Below are positions 15,810 to 25,674 of a stretch of DNA of 32,464 nt, piece by piece. The notes under the pieces were generated by a model. It was given only the letters and a program-made list of their open reading frames with translations. It was not told where the DNA came from and searched no databases. The stretch spans positions 1 through 32,464 of the forward strand of contig CAKZMZ010000380.1 in the NCBI GenBank assembly GCA_937129345.1. Direction: 5' to 3'. Positions within the stretch are counted from its first letter, which is position 1. Each line of letters begins with the position of its first letter. The stretch is from an uncultured Thalassovita sp. (GTDB lineage Bacteria > Bacteroidota > Bacteroidia > Cytophagales > Flammeovirgaceae). A program made the position numbers and the translations under genes.

Positions 15810-16376
15810 ATGGCTGCAACACCTTCTAATATGATACCTTTGGGGACTTTAGCCCCTGATTTTAAACTTACAGACACCCTTACTGACAAAACCCTTGGCC
15901 TTTCTGACTTACCTGAGAAAAAGGCCACAGTAGTCATGTTCATCTGCAATCATTGTCCTTATGTAAAAATGCTTTTAGATGAAATCGTGAGTGTAGCCAA
16001 TGAATACATAGCTAAAGAAGTAAATTTTGTAGCAATCAGTTCTAATGATATAGAAAATTATCCTGATGATGCGCCAGATAAAATGAAGGAGTTGGGCGAA
16101 AGCATTAAAATGCCATTTCCTTACCTTTTTGATGAAACCCAGGAAGTTGCCAAAGCTTACCAAGCTGCTTGCACACCTGATTTCTACATATTCGATAGAG
16201 ATTTAAAATGTGCTTATAGAGGACAGTTTGATGATGCCCGACCAGGTAACGACAAAGCAGTTACTGGCAGAGATTTAAGAAAGGCACTCAATGAAATTAT
16301 TGAAGGGAAAGCAGTTTCTTTTGAGCAAATACCTAGTATAGGTTGTAACATCAAATGGAAAAAAAACAGCCAGTAA
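15810..16376 (+). CDS. Thioredoxin-fold protein (AhpC/TSA-like redoxin) with CNHC motif
   Basis: 188 aa, no signal peptide, so likely cytoplasmic. A peroxiredoxin/TlpA-type fold: APDFKLTDTLTDK strand region, then FICNHCPYVK with C46 and C49 where the thioredoxin CxxC active site sits, then a cis-Pro region CTPDFYIFDRDLKCAYRGQFDDARPG. This subgroup of about 190 aa is common in Bacteroidota, and its reaction is not well defined; thiol-disulfide exchange or peroxide reduction is likely. The gene's last codons and stop lie inside the terminator hairpin. Confidence 0.88.
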   Translation: MAATPSNMIPLGTLAPDFKLTDTLTDKTLGLSDLPEKKATVVMFICNHCPYVKMLLDEIVSVANEYIAKEVNFVAISSNDIENYPDDAPDKMKELGESIKMPFPYLFDETQEVAKAYQAACTPDFYIFDRDLKCAYRGQFDDARPGNDKAVTGRDLRKALNEIIEGKAVSFEQIPSIGCNIKWKKNSQ

Positions 16377-16396
16377 ATATGATTTCCTGGCTGTTT
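16364..16396. terminator. Bidirectional terminator between thioredoxin-like gene and sulP
   Basis: Perfect 10-bp stem AAACAGCCAG/CTGGCTGTTT with a 13-base loop that contains the stop codon of the plus-strand gene. On the minus strand the stem runs into eight T, a strong end for sulP; on the plus strand the T-run is short. Confidence 0.75.
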
Positions 16397-16419
16397 CAGT
16401 AATTATGATGATTTAAAAG

Positions 16420-18015
16420 TCAGGCAATCTTTCTTTCTAAAGATGGTATACCTTTCACTTCTACTACTATGTTGTTGAGCGAAGCATGGGCAATGTAGTT
16501 TTCAATGATTTCAATTACATCATGATCAATGAGTGTTGAGCGTGTACCATCAATAATTACCCTAGAGTTTTCGGGTAATTCTTCTAACAATTTTAAAATA
16601 CTGCCCTTATTTAAGAATGAGACTTCCTCTGCAAGTGTAATCTTGATAACATCTCCTGCATGATGATCCTCTTTGTGGAAAAAATACGGCGTTTTAAAGT
16701 TGTTTCTTAAAATGTAGAAAATGGCTACTACCATACCTATAGAAATACCTTTTAGCAAGTCGGTAAAGACAATACCTAAAATGGTAACCACAAAAGGTAC
16801 AAATTGCATATTGCCTAGTTTGTACATTCCTTTAAACAATGAAACTCTCGCCAATTTATAGCCCACCATTAATAAAATAGCGGCCAATGAGGCCAAAGGA
16901 ATCATATTGAGTAGGTTGGGTATTGAGATTACACACACCAAAAGTAGAATACCATGAAAAACAGTAGCTACTTTTGTTTTGCCACCCGAACTAATGTTGG
17001 CAGAACTTCTTACAATTACCTGAGTAATGGGTAAACCGCCTATCAGACCAGAAAAGAAATTTCCTACACCTTGGGCTTTTAACTCCAAATTGGTGGGCGT
17101 TACACGCTTGTATGGATCCAATTTGTCTGTAGCTTCTACACATAAAAGGGTTTCTATAGAAGCGACCAAGGCTATTGTAATAGCAGTTATGTAAACATTA
17201 GAATTGGTGATTTGAGAGAAATCCGGCAATGAAAACAACCCTAAAAAACCAGTAAAATCTTCAGGTATTGGGATATCTACCAAGTGAAAGTTTTTTACAT
17301 TGTCCACGATTTCATTGCCTAGTGCCAATACAGGTACAAAACCCTTAAAGAATTGATTGAGCACAATACCTAGTAAGACCACTAATAAAGGCCCTGGTAT
17401 AAACTGCTTAAGCTTTTTATCCTTCATGTAGGAAGAATCCCACAAAATAAGCACAAACAGAGAAAGCACAGAAATTACAATGGCTCCCGGACTATTGTAA
17501 ACTATAGAGTAATAAATCTCAGAAAGCGTATTGTGCCCATCGGCTTGCAAGAAGCCCCAATCGCCTTCAGGGTCTCTATCATAGCCAAGTGCATGAGGGA
17601 TTTGCTTTAAAATCAGGATAATACCTATACCTGCCAACATGCCTTTGATCACTGAGGAGGGAAAATAATACCCGATAATACCGGCTCTTAAAAAACCCAG
17701 TAGAACTTGCAGTAGACCTGCGATCATTACCGCCAGTAAAAAGGTCTCGAAACCTAAAAAGCCTATGGCATCGAAAACGATGACTGCCAAACCTGCTGCA
17801 GGGCCGCTAACCCCTAGCGGCGACTGACTGATTATACCAACAACAATACCGCCTATAATGCCCGATATAATGCCCGAAAACAAAGGAGCACCTGAGGCCA
17901 AAGCAATGCCCAAGCATAAAGGCAAAGCCACTAAAAAAACCACTAAACCAGATGGTAAATCATAATTTAGATTCTTAAATACATTTTTGTCGAGTGAAGG
18001 ATGGGACTTAGACAT
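16420..18015 (-). CDS. SulP family inorganic anion transporter (SLC26-like) with STAS domain
   Basis: 531 aa. The N-terminal part has about 12 hydrophobic segments with SulP signatures: LPSGLVVFLVALPLCLGIALASGAPLF near the start (split here: LPSGLVVFLVALP, LCLGIALASGAP), SPLGVSGPAAGL, a VASIETLLCVEATDK segment and GGLPITQVIVRSSANISSGG. The C-terminal 90 or so residues form a STAS domain (VIIDGTRSTLIDHDVIEII). Members carry sulfate, bicarbonate or other anions, often with sodium; the substrate cannot be read here, and no carbonic anhydrase gene is adjacent. Inner membrane. Confidence 0.9.
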   Translation of the reverse strand: MSKSHPSLDKNVFKNLNYDLPSGLVVFLVALPLCLGIALASGAPLFSGIISGIIGGIVVGIISQSPLGVSGPAAGLAVIVFDAIGFLGFETFLLAVMIAGLLQVLLGFLRAGIIGYYFPSSVIKGMLAGIGIILILKQIPHALGYDRDPEGDWGFLQADGHNTLSEIYYSIVYNSPGAIVISVLSLFVLILWDSSYMKDKKLKQFIPGPLLVVLLGIVLNQFFKGFVPVLALGNEIVDNVKNFHLVDIPIPEDFTGFLGLFSLPDFSQITNSNVYITAITIALVASIETLLCVEATDKLDPYKRVTPTNLELKAQGVGNFFSGLIGGLPITQVIVRSSANISSGGKTKVATVFHGILLLVCVISIPNLLNMIPLASLAAILLMVGYKLARVSLFKGMYKLGNMQFVPFVVTILGIVFTDLLKGISIGMVVAIFYILRNNFKTPYFFHKEDHHAGDVIKITLAEEVSFLNKGSILKLLEELPENSRVIIDGTRSTLIDHDVIEIIENYIAHASLNNIVVEVKGIPSLERKIA

Positions 18016-18408
18016 ATAATTGAAAAAGTATAGTTTAATTCATCGATAAACACCTTCTTCTCATAGAGACTGTTCTATGATAAATGGCTTTGTGAGTGGT
18101 AAACCTTTTATGAAATAGCCTTAATTGATATGCTTATAGACAAGATGTAGCTTGAGTGTAATTTTGAGGAGCCTGCTTTTAGTTCAATACTACTCTTCTT
18201 TTGTTCAATATACCATTAAATTACTTTACTTTGAAATTTTTTCCTGAATAAGCAGCTGTACAAATTAAAATTAACTAAAACGCTCCCTAGGGTCAGTCAT
18301 AAAGTACTTATTTTGAGCTCATTAATCAAAACCCTAAAGGGGCTAACCTGCCGAGATTAACCATATTTATTTTTGTGTTCTTAATTACGACTAAATAAAA
18401 GAATCCAA
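18016..18408. other. Gene-free 393-base spacer
   Basis: Between sulP and the DPM1-like gene. I see no coding frame with family features, tRNA or clear terminator. A plus-strand TATTTTTG (TAnnTTTG match) at 18368-18375 has no gene behind it. Presumably it carries the sulP promoter, not identified. Confidence 0.5.
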
Positions 18409-19140
18409 TCAGTTTTCATATGACTGAAATAGGCTCATAACCTTGAGTTTTATCACTCCAAAAAAAGCCTCAGCAAATATTTTTGTAGACATTTTTGAAG
18501 TGCCTTTTGTGCGGTCTGTAAAGATGATGGGAACTTCCTTGATTTTAAAGTTATACCGCCATGCCTTAAATTTCATTTCTATTTGAAAGGCATAACCTAC
18601 AAATCTGATCGAATCTAGATTGATTTTTTCAAGCACTTGCCTGGTGTAACATTTAAAGCCTGCAGTAGCATCTGAAATAGGCATACCGGTAATGAATTTT
18701 ACATACATACTGGCAAAGTATGACATAATGACCCTATTCATTGGCCAATTGACAACATTTACCCCTGTAATATATCTAGAACCTATAGAAAGATCATTAC
18801 CTTCATTGGTACATGCTTCAAACAATCTCACCAAATCTCTTGGGTTGTGAGAAAAATCGGCATCCATCTCAAATATATAATCGTAACCATTGGCCAAGGC
18901 GTATTTAAAACCTGTAATGTATGCCGTTCCTAGGCCAGATTTTTTGCTTCTTTCGATCAAATGAATAAGTCCATCGAACTGCTTCTGCATTTCTTTTACT
19001 TTATGTGCGGTACCGTCGGGAGAACCATCATCCACTATCAAAATATGAATATCAATATAAAGGCTCAGGATTTCTGAGATGATTCCCTCTATATTTTCAA
19101 TCTCATTATATGTGGGTATGATAACTATTTGCTTGGACAA
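18409..19140 (-). CDS. Polyprenol-phosphate mannosyltransferase-like GT2 (DPM1-like)
   Basis: 243 aa GT-A, family 2. It starts with IVIIPTYNEIENI, then LIVDDGSPDGTA (nucleotide-sugar site), GLGTAYITGFKYAL and the metal-binding EMDADFSHNP (DxD-like DAD). The C-terminal ends with RTKGTSKMS, as in dolichyl- or polyprenyl-phosphate mannose synthases. No membrane domain is fused, so it is the soluble or peripheral type. It likely makes polyprenyl-phosphate hexose for periplasmic glycosylation, an inference from family. It lies downstream of smc on the same strand, with a tandem heptamer repeat 31-71 bases before its ATG. Confidence 0.9.
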   Translation of the reverse strand: MSKQIVIIPTYNEIENIEGIISEILSLYIDIHILIVDDGSPDGTAHKVKEMQKQFDGLIHLIERSKKSGLGTAYITGFKYALANGYDYIFEMDADFSHNPRDLVRLFEACTNEGNDLSIGSRYITGVNVVNWPMNRVIMSYFASMYVKFITGMPISDATAGFKCYTRQVLEKINLDSIRFVGYAFQIEMKFKAWRYNFKIKEVPIIFTDRTKGTSKMSTKIFAEAFFGVIKLKVMSLFQSYEN

Positions 19141-19170
19141 TGCTGAGAATTTTTACCCTACAAAAGAATA

Positions 19171-19211
19171 TTAATTGTTAATTGTTAATTGTTAATTGTT
19201 AATTGTTAATT
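19171..19211. repeat. Heptanucleotide tandem repeat (TTAATTG), about six units
   Basis: Five perfect TTAATTG units (19171-19205) plus six further bases of a sixth. It lies in the 128-base spacer between the smc stop and the DPM1-like ATG, upstream of that ATG. Unit number could vary by slippage. Confidence 0.9.
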
Positions 19212-19268
19212 TGATAACGTCAATCTTTATCACAACTCCACAGACTTTCTATAAGAGTGCTCATGCAG

Positions 19269-22200
19269 CTAGGTCAGCTCACGCAAATCAACAGGTACTA
19301 CTGAAGAAACGCCTTGCTCCACCATAGTTATTCCATAGATCACATCTGTTGTAGACATGGTTCTTTTGTTATGGGTAACTATGATAAATTGAGAATTGGC
19401 AGAAAACTTCTTTATAATTTTATTGAACTTATCGATGTTGGCGTCATCAAGTGGCGCATCAACTTCGTCAAAAATACAAAAAGGTGCTGGCTTGAGTAGA
19501 TATATTGCAAAAAGTAAGGCTGTAGCAGTTAAGGTCTTTTCCCCACCTGAAAGCTGATTAATGGTCAAAGGTTTTTTACCTTTTGGCTGTGCAATAATTT
19601 CTATTTTGGAGGTAAGTGGCTCATTTTCATCCTCCAAAACCAAATCGCAACTATCTTGGTCGGTAAACAAAGATCGAAATACCTCTTGAAAGTTTGTTCT
19701 TATATGCGTAAATGCTTGAATGAAGTTCTCCCTAGCGACCGTATCAATTTCAGTTATGGTAGTATTTAGAGAGTCTATGGCCTCTAAAAGGTCGCCCCTT
19801 TGTTCGGTAATAAAATCATTGCGCTCTTTGATCTCGTTATAGGCCTCAATAGCCATATGGTTTATGGGGCCTATTTTTTCCATTTTTTGCTTAATACCAT
19901 CCACTTCTTCGCGCAAAGCATCTATACTAAACTCTTCTACTTCTTTCTCTTCAGGGTCCTTGAACAAATCCTCGACCGCAACAGCAAATTCTACAGAAAC
20001 GCGCTCTTGTACAGAAGCAGTTTTCATATTGATTTCATTGGCCTGATCTTTCAATTCCGTTGACATTCCATCAACCTGTTCTTTTTTCCTGTGCAGTTCT
20101 CTAATGGTTTTCTCTAGTTCTGAAATATTGCCTCTAGTATTATAATAGTCTTTCTCGGCCTCATTTACCCCTTCCTCAATAGAGGTTTTCTCTTCATAGA
20201 GATCGATCAACTGTTGGTCATTGTCGTTGGCATGGGCTTCTAGTTGCTGTATTTCCTCATTGGTATGCATGAGGTCTTGGCGGTGGTTTTCGATTTTTGC
20301 CTTGCCCCTATCAAAGGCATTTTCCTTATAGTCAATTTCTTTTTCTAAGCTATCGAGCTTGTTGGTATGTTGATGGAAAATAAGATTTTTCTGATTAAAA
20401 TCTGCCGATGTCTGATTTAGTTGCTCGGTTTCGGCATCTAGCTGCTCCCTTAAAGACTCTAAATGTGCATCAAGGGTCTCGAGTTCGCTTTCTGCTGTTT
20501 CAAGTTCTGGAAAAGCCTCAGCAATTTTTTCTTTAAGGTCGGCAAGCCTTTCCTCTATATGTTCTCTTTTATTCTGCTGATCTAAGAGCAACTCAGAAAA
20601 CTGCTCTTTTTTAGATTGTACTCCTGCCAATTCTTGTCTGTTAAAACTGATTTCTTCCTGCAGTTTTGTGATCACTTCTTGTTGAGTTTCTCCTTTTAGG
20701 TAAGAAACATCTTTGTGCTTTTGCTCTATTATTTTTTCGAGGTTTTTATTTTTTTGCTGAAGCTCTTTTATCCTATGGTTGAGTTTTTCTAAGTTTTTGG
20801 CCCTACCCAATTTTTTACCTTCAAAAAGGCCTACAGACCCACCCGTAACACTATTAGGCCTCTTGATCAGCTTTCCATTTTGTGTGATAAAAGTCAATCC
20901 TTCACCCCTTGGTAAACTTTCCTGATTGCTTGTGATCACATATACGTTATCAAGTAAGTAGCAAACCAATTCCCTGTATTTTTCATCGAACTCGACAACA
21001 CTCATGGCAGGTATGGCATCTTCAAATTGCTTATAGCTGCTAGGAGAAAAACCCTCAAATTTTTCAAGTACCAAGAAATTACCCTTGCCCTTAGCCGAGT
21101 CGCTTAGCAAGTTGACTGCCTCTAAAGCTTGGACTTCTTGTTCTAGTATGTAGTAATTAAGGTAGGGCTCTAAATAATTCTCTATGCAAACCCTAAATTT
21201 TTCTTCTGCAGCAACCACATCCGATAAAAGCGGATAGTTTTTCCCCCACTTGGTTTGCTTTCTCAAAAACTTGATGGCTTGGGGGTAACCTTCGAGGTTG
21301 TCTACCATAGACTTGGTTAAACTGTGCTCATTTTGCTTGGCATCTAACTCGCGGTTATTTTTCACCAACTCTTCTTTCAATTTTGTTAGGGATGCTTCCG
21401 CGGCTTCAATCTGTTTGTCTAGTTCTTTCTGCTTGTAGACTGCCCTTTCTAACTTGGCTCCTTTTTCTTTTAAGTCTGCCTCTAAACTTACTAAACGCTC
21501 ATCAAAAGCCTCTAAGTTGGCTGTTTTTTCGGTAGAGTCAGAGTGCTCTTTCTCCAATTCTTGCTGCAAAGAGGTCTGCTGTACTTGGTTGATCTCTAAG
21601 TCTTTCTTTAGCTGGTAAACCCTATTCTGCTTGGATTTGTACTGTTGGGATAGTTCTTTTAGCTCCTCCTTAAGTTTATCGGTAGTTTCTTTTTGTTTAC
21701 CGTGCTCCTTTTTACTGCTTTCGAGCTCAAAACTGGCCTCTTTTAAAGCGTGTTGCGATTGCTCCTTTTCCTTAATCAATCCTTCTATGCTAAACTGAGC
21801 TCTTTCATTGCTTTTTTGCTCTTCTGCAAGTTGTATCTGTAAACTATTGGCCCTTTCTGACAAAAACCGTAAACGCTCGCTTTTTATCTTTTTTTCACTC
21901 TCAAACTGCCTGGTTTTGTTCACATGCTCATTAAGTGTTTTTTGCCTAGATGCCAACAACTGCTCTTTCTTTACTAAGTCTAGTTTTTCATTCTCTAGGG
22001 CGGCCTCTTGCTCAGCTTGTTGTTTCTGTAAGGATACCTTTTCTGTATTTAAGCGTTCTATCTCTTTTTCAAGCTGTTGCTTTTTTTGGATAAAATCTTT
22101 GAGTGAGGCTTTAGCGAGTAGAATAGATCTTTCTTTATAGGCATTTTTTAAGCGAAGGTATTTTTCAGCCTGTTTGGCCTGTCTTTCCAAAGAGCGCATG

Positions 22201-22802
22201 TTCTTGCCTATTTCATGCAGTAAGTCTTCCACACGCTCTAAATCTGCACTGGTATCGCTTAGTTTTTTTAGGGTTTCTTTTTTTCTTTTCTTAAATTTTG
22301 AAATGCCTGCTGCCTCTTCAAAAAGTTGCCTTCTCGACTGGTTTTGGTCATTGAGTATTTCATCGACCATTTTCAGTTCTATAATGGCATAACTATCTGA
22401 ACTTACGCCGGTGTCCATAAAAAGGGACTGTATATCTTTAAGCCTGCAAGTAACTCCATTTAATAAGTACTCGCTATCTCCTGAACGATAATACCTGCGC
22501 GAGATCATGACCTCTGAATACTCAGTGGGAAGCAGGTTTTTGGTATTTTTAAAAGACAGACTCACCTCGGCCATTTGTTGTGCCTTGCGATTTTTGGTGC
22601 CATTAAAAATAACATTTTCCATTTTATCAGACCGAAGCGCTTTGCTACTCTGCTCGCCCAATACCCACCTTATCGCATCCACTACATTGGACTTACCACT
22701 GCCATTGGGGCCTACAACAGCGGTAACACCTTCGTCAAAATTGAGTATTACCTTCTCTCCAAAACTTTTAAATCCCTTAATTTCAAGGCGTTGTAACAAC
22801 AT
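19269..22802 (-). CDS. smc: Chromosome segregation ATPase SMC
   Basis: 1177 aa, typical SMC length. N-terminal ATPase half: LEIKGFKSFGEKV, Walker A GPNGSGKSN (31-39), Q-loop near RWVLGEQSS. Two long coiled-coil arms, about 165-500 and 670-1010, flank a hinge around 510-660 (GYPQAIKFLRKQTKWG, then GNFLVLE). The C-terminal half has the ABC signature NQLSGGEKT and Walker B FCIFDEVDAPLDDAN. SMC holds and organises newly replicated chromosome arms, working with ScpA and ScpB, which are not in this window. No frameshift. The start MLLQRLEIKGFKSFG is the family norm. Confidence 0.97.
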   Translation of the reverse strand: MLLQRLEIKGFKSFGEKVILNFDEGVTAVVGPNGSGKSNVVDAIRWVLGEQSSKALRSDKMENVIFNGTKNRKAQQMAEVSLSFKNTKNLLPTEYSEVMISRRYYRSGDSEYLLNGVTCRLKDIQSLFMDTGVSSDSYAIIELKMVDEILNDQNQSRRQLFEEAAGISKFKKRKKETLKKLSDTSADLERVEDLLHEIGKNMRSLERQAKQAEKYLRLKNAYKERSILLAKASLKDFIQKKQQLEKEIERLNTEKVSLQKQQAEQEAALENEKLDLVKKEQLLASRQKTLNEHVNKTRQFESEKKIKSERLRFLSERANSLQIQLAEEQKSNERAQFSIEGLIKEKEQSQHALKEASFELESSKKEHGKQKETTDKLKEELKELSQQYKSKQNRVYQLKKDLEINQVQQTSLQQELEKEHSDSTEKTANLEAFDERLVSLEADLKEKGAKLERAVYKQKELDKQIEAAEASLTKLKEELVKNNRELDAKQNEHSLTKSMVDNLEGYPQAIKFLRKQTKWGKNYPLLSDVVAAEEKFRVCIENYLEPYLNYYILEQEVQALEAVNLLSDSAKGKGNFLVLEKFEGFSPSSYKQFEDAIPAMSVVEFDEKYRELVCYLLDNVYVITSNQESLPRGEGLTFITQNGKLIKRPNSVTGGSVGLFEGKKLGRAKNLEKLNHRIKELQQKNKNLEKIIEQKHKDVSYLKGETQQEVITKLQEEISFNRQELAGVQSKKEQFSELLLDQQNKREHIEERLADLKEKIAEAFPELETAESELETLDAHLESLREQLDAETEQLNQTSADFNQKNLIFHQHTNKLDSLEKEIDYKENAFDRGKAKIENHRQDLMHTNEEIQQLEAHANDNDQQLIDLYEEKTSIEEGVNEAEKDYYNTRGNISELEKTIRELHRKKEQVDGMSTELKDQANEINMKTASVQERVSVEFAVAVEDLFKDPEEKEVEEFSIDALREEVDGIKQKMEKIGPINHMAIEAYNEIKERNDFITEQRGDLLEAIDSLNTTITEIDTVARENFIQAFTHIRTNFQEVFRSLFTDQDSCDLVLEDENEPLTSKIEIIAQPKGKKPLTINQLSGGEKTLTATALLFAIYLLKPAPFCIFDEVDAPLDDANIDKFNKIIKKFSANSQFIIVTHNKRTMSTTDVIYGITMVEQGVSSVVPVDLRELT

Positions 22803-22903
22803 GTTGTATTTTTAAAAATGATATGCGACTAAAAATCAGTTCGACGCTTAATAGGTTGGCTACTGACTAATGAAAAATGAAAAGCAAAAATAAAATTATT
22901 TTG

Positions 22904-22911
22904 TAGATTTG
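22904..22911 (+). promoter_or_regulatory. Candidate -7 box TAGATTTG for the gene at 23009
   Basis: Full TAnnTTTG match 97 bases before the ATG at 23009, in the divergent spacer with smc. No clear -33 element. Confidence 0.35.
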
Positions 22912-23008
22912 GATAAGCCCTACAAAAGGAAAGTAATTATTTTTTATTTGGAGGCTTATCTTTTTACTTAGCAATCCCTTAAATGCAGGAGGCAATATAA
23001 GATAGAAT

Positions 23009-23611
23009 ATGGAAGAAATCATTGAAATTATAGTTTCTTTAATCGGCTTGATTTTCTATTGGCTGCTCACTTCTAGAAAATCAGGTTCAAAAAAGAAAAA
23101 AGTTAAAAAGGTACAACCGCCTAGATCTTCAAGGCAAAGAGAACAAGAAGACAGGCCGGAGCCACAAGAGGTTTACGAACCAGTTGAAGAAGACATAGAA
23201 GAAAAAGAAGAGAAGGAAGAAGAGATTGGCAAGCCCCTTAGTTTTGAAGAATTGCTAGAGCAATTTACAGGTGGTAAAAGTAAAAAGCCCGTATTCGAAG
23301 CGCCCGACGAGCCAGAGGCCAGCCAACCGACCAAGCTGCCGCCCTATGAAAGTGACGAGTATTTAGACGAATACAAACCCATTGTAAAAGGTGGCGAAAG
23401 ACTCATGAAACCCGGTGAACACACTGGTTCTATATTAAAAAAATCTATAGAAGAACTGCCCACGCCCAAGGTAAGTACGCCAGCATTAAGATCAGAAAAA
23501 TATAGGAAACGGGGTAAGCAAAAGAACAAATACGCTAAACTGCTGCAAAATAAAAACAGCTTAAAAAATGCGCTTATAATGAAAGAAATCTTCGACAGAA
23601 AACACTTTTAA
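23009..23611 (+). CDS. Unknown membrane-anchored, highly charged protein
   Basis: 200 aa, family not recognised. One N-terminal membrane segment (about 5-20, IIEIIVSLIGLIFYWLL), then a basic patch SGSKKKKVKK, then a disordered acidic run at about 45-75 rich in Glu and Pro, a short ordered-looking LSFEELLEQFTGG segment, and a basic C-terminus (RKRGKQKNKYAKLLQNKNSLKNALIMKEIFDRKHF, of which KNALIMKEIFDRKH looks helical). The last helix ending in I(L/M)KEI(F/L)xRK is often seen at the end of Bacteroidota proteins of this kind. It has its own terminator. Single gene, divergent from smc; role unknown. Confidence 0.75.
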   Translation: MEEIIEIIVSLIGLIFYWLLTSRKSGSKKKKVKKVQPPRSSRQREQEDRPEPQEVYEPVEEDIEEKEEKEEEIGKPLSFEELLEQFTGGKSKKPVFEAPDEPEASQPTKLPPYESDEYLDEYKPIVKGGERLMKPGEHTGSILKKSIEELPTPKVSTPALRSEKYRKRGKQKNKYAKLLQNKNSLKNALIMKEIFDRKHF

Positions 23612-23615
23612 AAGT

Positions 23616-23644
23616 AAAACCCATTGAGTAGCTCAATGGGTTTT
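23616..23644. terminator. Strong bidirectional terminator
   Basis: Perfect 13-bp palindromic stem AAAACCCATTGAG/CTCAATGGGTTTT with a three-base loop, between the converging gene at 23009 and accC. T-runs on both strands; it can serve both. Confidence 0.9.
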
Positions 23645-23698
23645 TGTTATATGCATAAAAAGTTTATTCTTAAAAAATCTGCCAGGTAATTCTTAAGG

Positions 23699-25045
23699 CT
23701 ACTTTAACTTAGAAAAATCGTAATTATCAAGGTACTTTGTGGTGAAGTTACCAGCATTAAAACCTTCATCGTTCATCAAATCTAAATGAAATGGAATGGT
23801 CGTTTTAATTCCCTCTATTACAAATTCTTCTAAGGCGCGCTTCATTCTCACAATGGCTTCTTCCCTTGTTTGAGCATAAACAATCAATTTGGCTATCATA
23901 GAATCGTAATATGGAGGGATTACATAACCTGCATATACATGGCTATCTACTCTAACACCTGCCCCACCCGGATAATGCAAATTGGTTATTTTGCCAGGAC
24001 TTGGCCTAAAGTTATTCGCAGGATCCTCTGCATTGATCCTACATTCTATTGAGTGGCCATTAGGATAATAATTCTCCCCACTGATCTGAATGCCCGCAGC
24101 TACCTTAATTTGTTCTTTGATCAAATCGTAGCTCGTAACCATTTCAGTTACAGGATGCTCTACTTGTATCCTTGTATTCATTTCCATAAAGTAGAAATCG
24201 CCATTTTTATCTACTAAGAACTCAATAGTGCCAGCGCCTTCATAATTTACCGCTTTGGTCCCTTTTATGGCTGCCTCACCCATACGCTGCCTCAAATCAT
24301 CGGTCATTACGGGTGAGGGGCTTTCTTCCACTAACTTTTGATGCCTTCTCTGTATAGAGCAATCCCTTTCAGACAAATGGCAAGCATTGCCGTGCTTATC
24401 GCCAAAAACTTGAATCTCTACGTGCCTTGGCTCCTCTACAAATTTTTCTAGATACATACCATCGTTGCCAAAGGCGGCGGCGGCTTCTGCCTTGGCGCTT
24501 TCCCAAGCTTTCTTAAACTCTCCGTCGTTGTTAACTACCCGCATGCCTTTACCTCCACCTCCTGCCGTAGCTTTTAAGATAACCGGGTATTTAATTTCGT
24601 TCGCTAGTTCAATGCCCTGTTCCATAGATTCTAACAAACCCTCAGACCCAGGTATAGTAGGTACACCGGCAGCTTTCATGGTAGCTTTTGCAGTAGCTTT
24701 ATCGCCCATAGAGGTGATCATTGCCGCTGAGGCACCGATAAACTTGATGTTGTATTCTTCGCAAATTTGAGAGAATTCGGCATTTTCAGATAAAAACCCA
24801 TATCCCGGATGTATGGCATCTGCGTTGGTGATCTCGGCTGCGGCCATTAGGTTAGGAATGTTTAAATAAGAACCTGAGCTTGCAGGTGGGCCAATGCAAA
24901 CGGCTTCATCGGCAAAACGCACGTGTAAGCTGTCTTTGTCTGCTTGGGAGTAGACCGCCACCGTTTTTATTCCCATTTCCTTACAGGTCCTGATGATTCT
25001 CAGTGCTATTTCTCCCCTGTTCGCTATTAAAATTTTCTTAAACAC
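23699..25045 (-). CDS. accC: Biotin carboxylase AccC
   Basis: 448 aa, typical length. Starts [17 protein letters not shown], followed by [10 protein letters not shown], the glycine-rich ATP loop [10 protein letters not shown] (about 160-170), [15 protein letters not shown], and the active-site [16 protein letters not shown]-terminal [11 protein letters not shown]-type segment ([13 protein letters not shown]). It carboxylates the biotin on AccB using ATP and bicarbonate, the first half-reaction of acetyl-CoA carboxylase. Lies 66 bases after accB on the same strand with no terminator between, so they form one operon. accA and accD are not in the window. Confidence 0.97.
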   Translation of the reverse strand: MFKKILIANRGEIALRIIRTCKEMGIKTVAVYSQADKDSLHVRFADEAVCIGPPASSGSYLNIPNLMAAAEITNADAIHPGYGFLSENAEFSQICEEYNIKFIGASAAMITSMGDKATAKATMKAAGVPTIPGSEGLLESMEQGIELANEIKYPVILKATAGGGGKGMRVVNNDGEFKKAWESAKAEAAAAFGNDGMYLEKFVEEPRHVEIQVFGDKHGNACHLSERDCSIQRRHQKLVEESPSPVMTDDLRQRMGEAAIKGTKAVNYEGAGTIEFLVDKNGDFYFMEMNTRIQVEHPVTEMVTSYDLIKEQIKVAAGIQISGENYYPNGHSIECRINAEDPANNFRPSPGKITNLHYPGGAGVRVDSHVYAGYVIPPYYDSMIAKLIVYAQTREEAIVRMKRALEEFVIEGIKTTIPFHLDLMNDEGFNAGNFTTKYLDNYDFSKLK

Positions 25046-25111
25046 AGTGTATTGTAGTTTTAATTCAAATTTTCATAAAAACTAAAAAATAGAAGTATCA
25101 GAAGGCTTTAC

Positions 25112-25588
25112 TTAGGATGGGTCGACTAAGAATAGAGGTTGGTCGTACTCAACTGGAGAAGCATTCTCCACCAAAACTTTCACTATTTTTCCGCTTACTT
25201 CAGATTCAATTTCATTGAAAAGCTTCATAGCCTCAATAATGCACACTACATTACCGGCTGCTACATTGTCTCCAACATTTACAAAAGGATCAGACTCTGG
25301 ACTTGAAGAGCGATAAAAAGTACCGATCATAGGAGACTTTATGGTCACATAGTTACTGCTGTCTTCTTTTGGGGCTTCTTCTTTAACTTCTTTTTTGGGA
25401 GGGGGCGTATTTTGTTGTGGAACAGCAACCGGCTGTTGGACTACGGGAGTTACTTGCTCTACTGTTTTTAACACTGCTTCACTTTGTTTTTTAACATGTA
25501 GCTTGATTTCATCTGTTTCGATATTGACCTCATCTAATCCAGAATTGGCAATAAAGTTTATCAATTCCTTTATTTCTTTAGCTTTCAT
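25112..25588 (-). CDS. accB: Biotin carboxyl carrier protein AccB
   Basis: 158 aa. N-terminal domain (1-40), a proline/glutamine-rich flexible linker (about 45-75), and the C-terminal biotinyl domain with [18 protein letters not shown] and the biotin site [13 protein letters not shown]. The lysine that takes biotin is K122, and the family's thumb segment (about 90-101) is present. It shuttles CO2 between AccC and the carboxyltransferase. A terminator lies between efp and accB, so the accB-accC pair likely has its own promoter, not identified. Confidence 0.97.
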   Translation of the reverse strand: MKAKEIKELINFIANSGLDEVNIETDEIKLHVKKQSEAVLKTVEQVTPVVQQPVAVPQQNTPPPKKEVKEEAPKEDSSNYVTIKSPMIGTFYRSSSPESDPFVNVGDNVAAGNVVCIIEAMKLFNEIESEVSGKIVKVLVENASPVEYDQPLFLVDPS

Positions 25589-25642
25589 ATTTTGTTGAAA
25601 TTAAATAAAAAAAATTAATTAGCTGTAGAAGTATAATAAAAA

Positions 25643-25663
25643 AGCTTGGCCTAGGTCCAAGCT
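25643..25663 (-). terminator. Terminator after efp
   Basis: Stem AGCTTGG/CCAAGCT, 7 bp with a 7-base loop, followed on the minus strand by a T-run. It sits 12 bases past the efp stop and splits efp from accB. Confidence 0.75.
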
Positions 25664-25674
25664 ATGGGCAATCG

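Noticed and set aside
18368-18375. Plus-strand TATTTTTG as a promoter
   Set aside because: Matches TAnnTTTG but no plus-strand gene follows; such matches are expected by chance in A+T-rich spacers.
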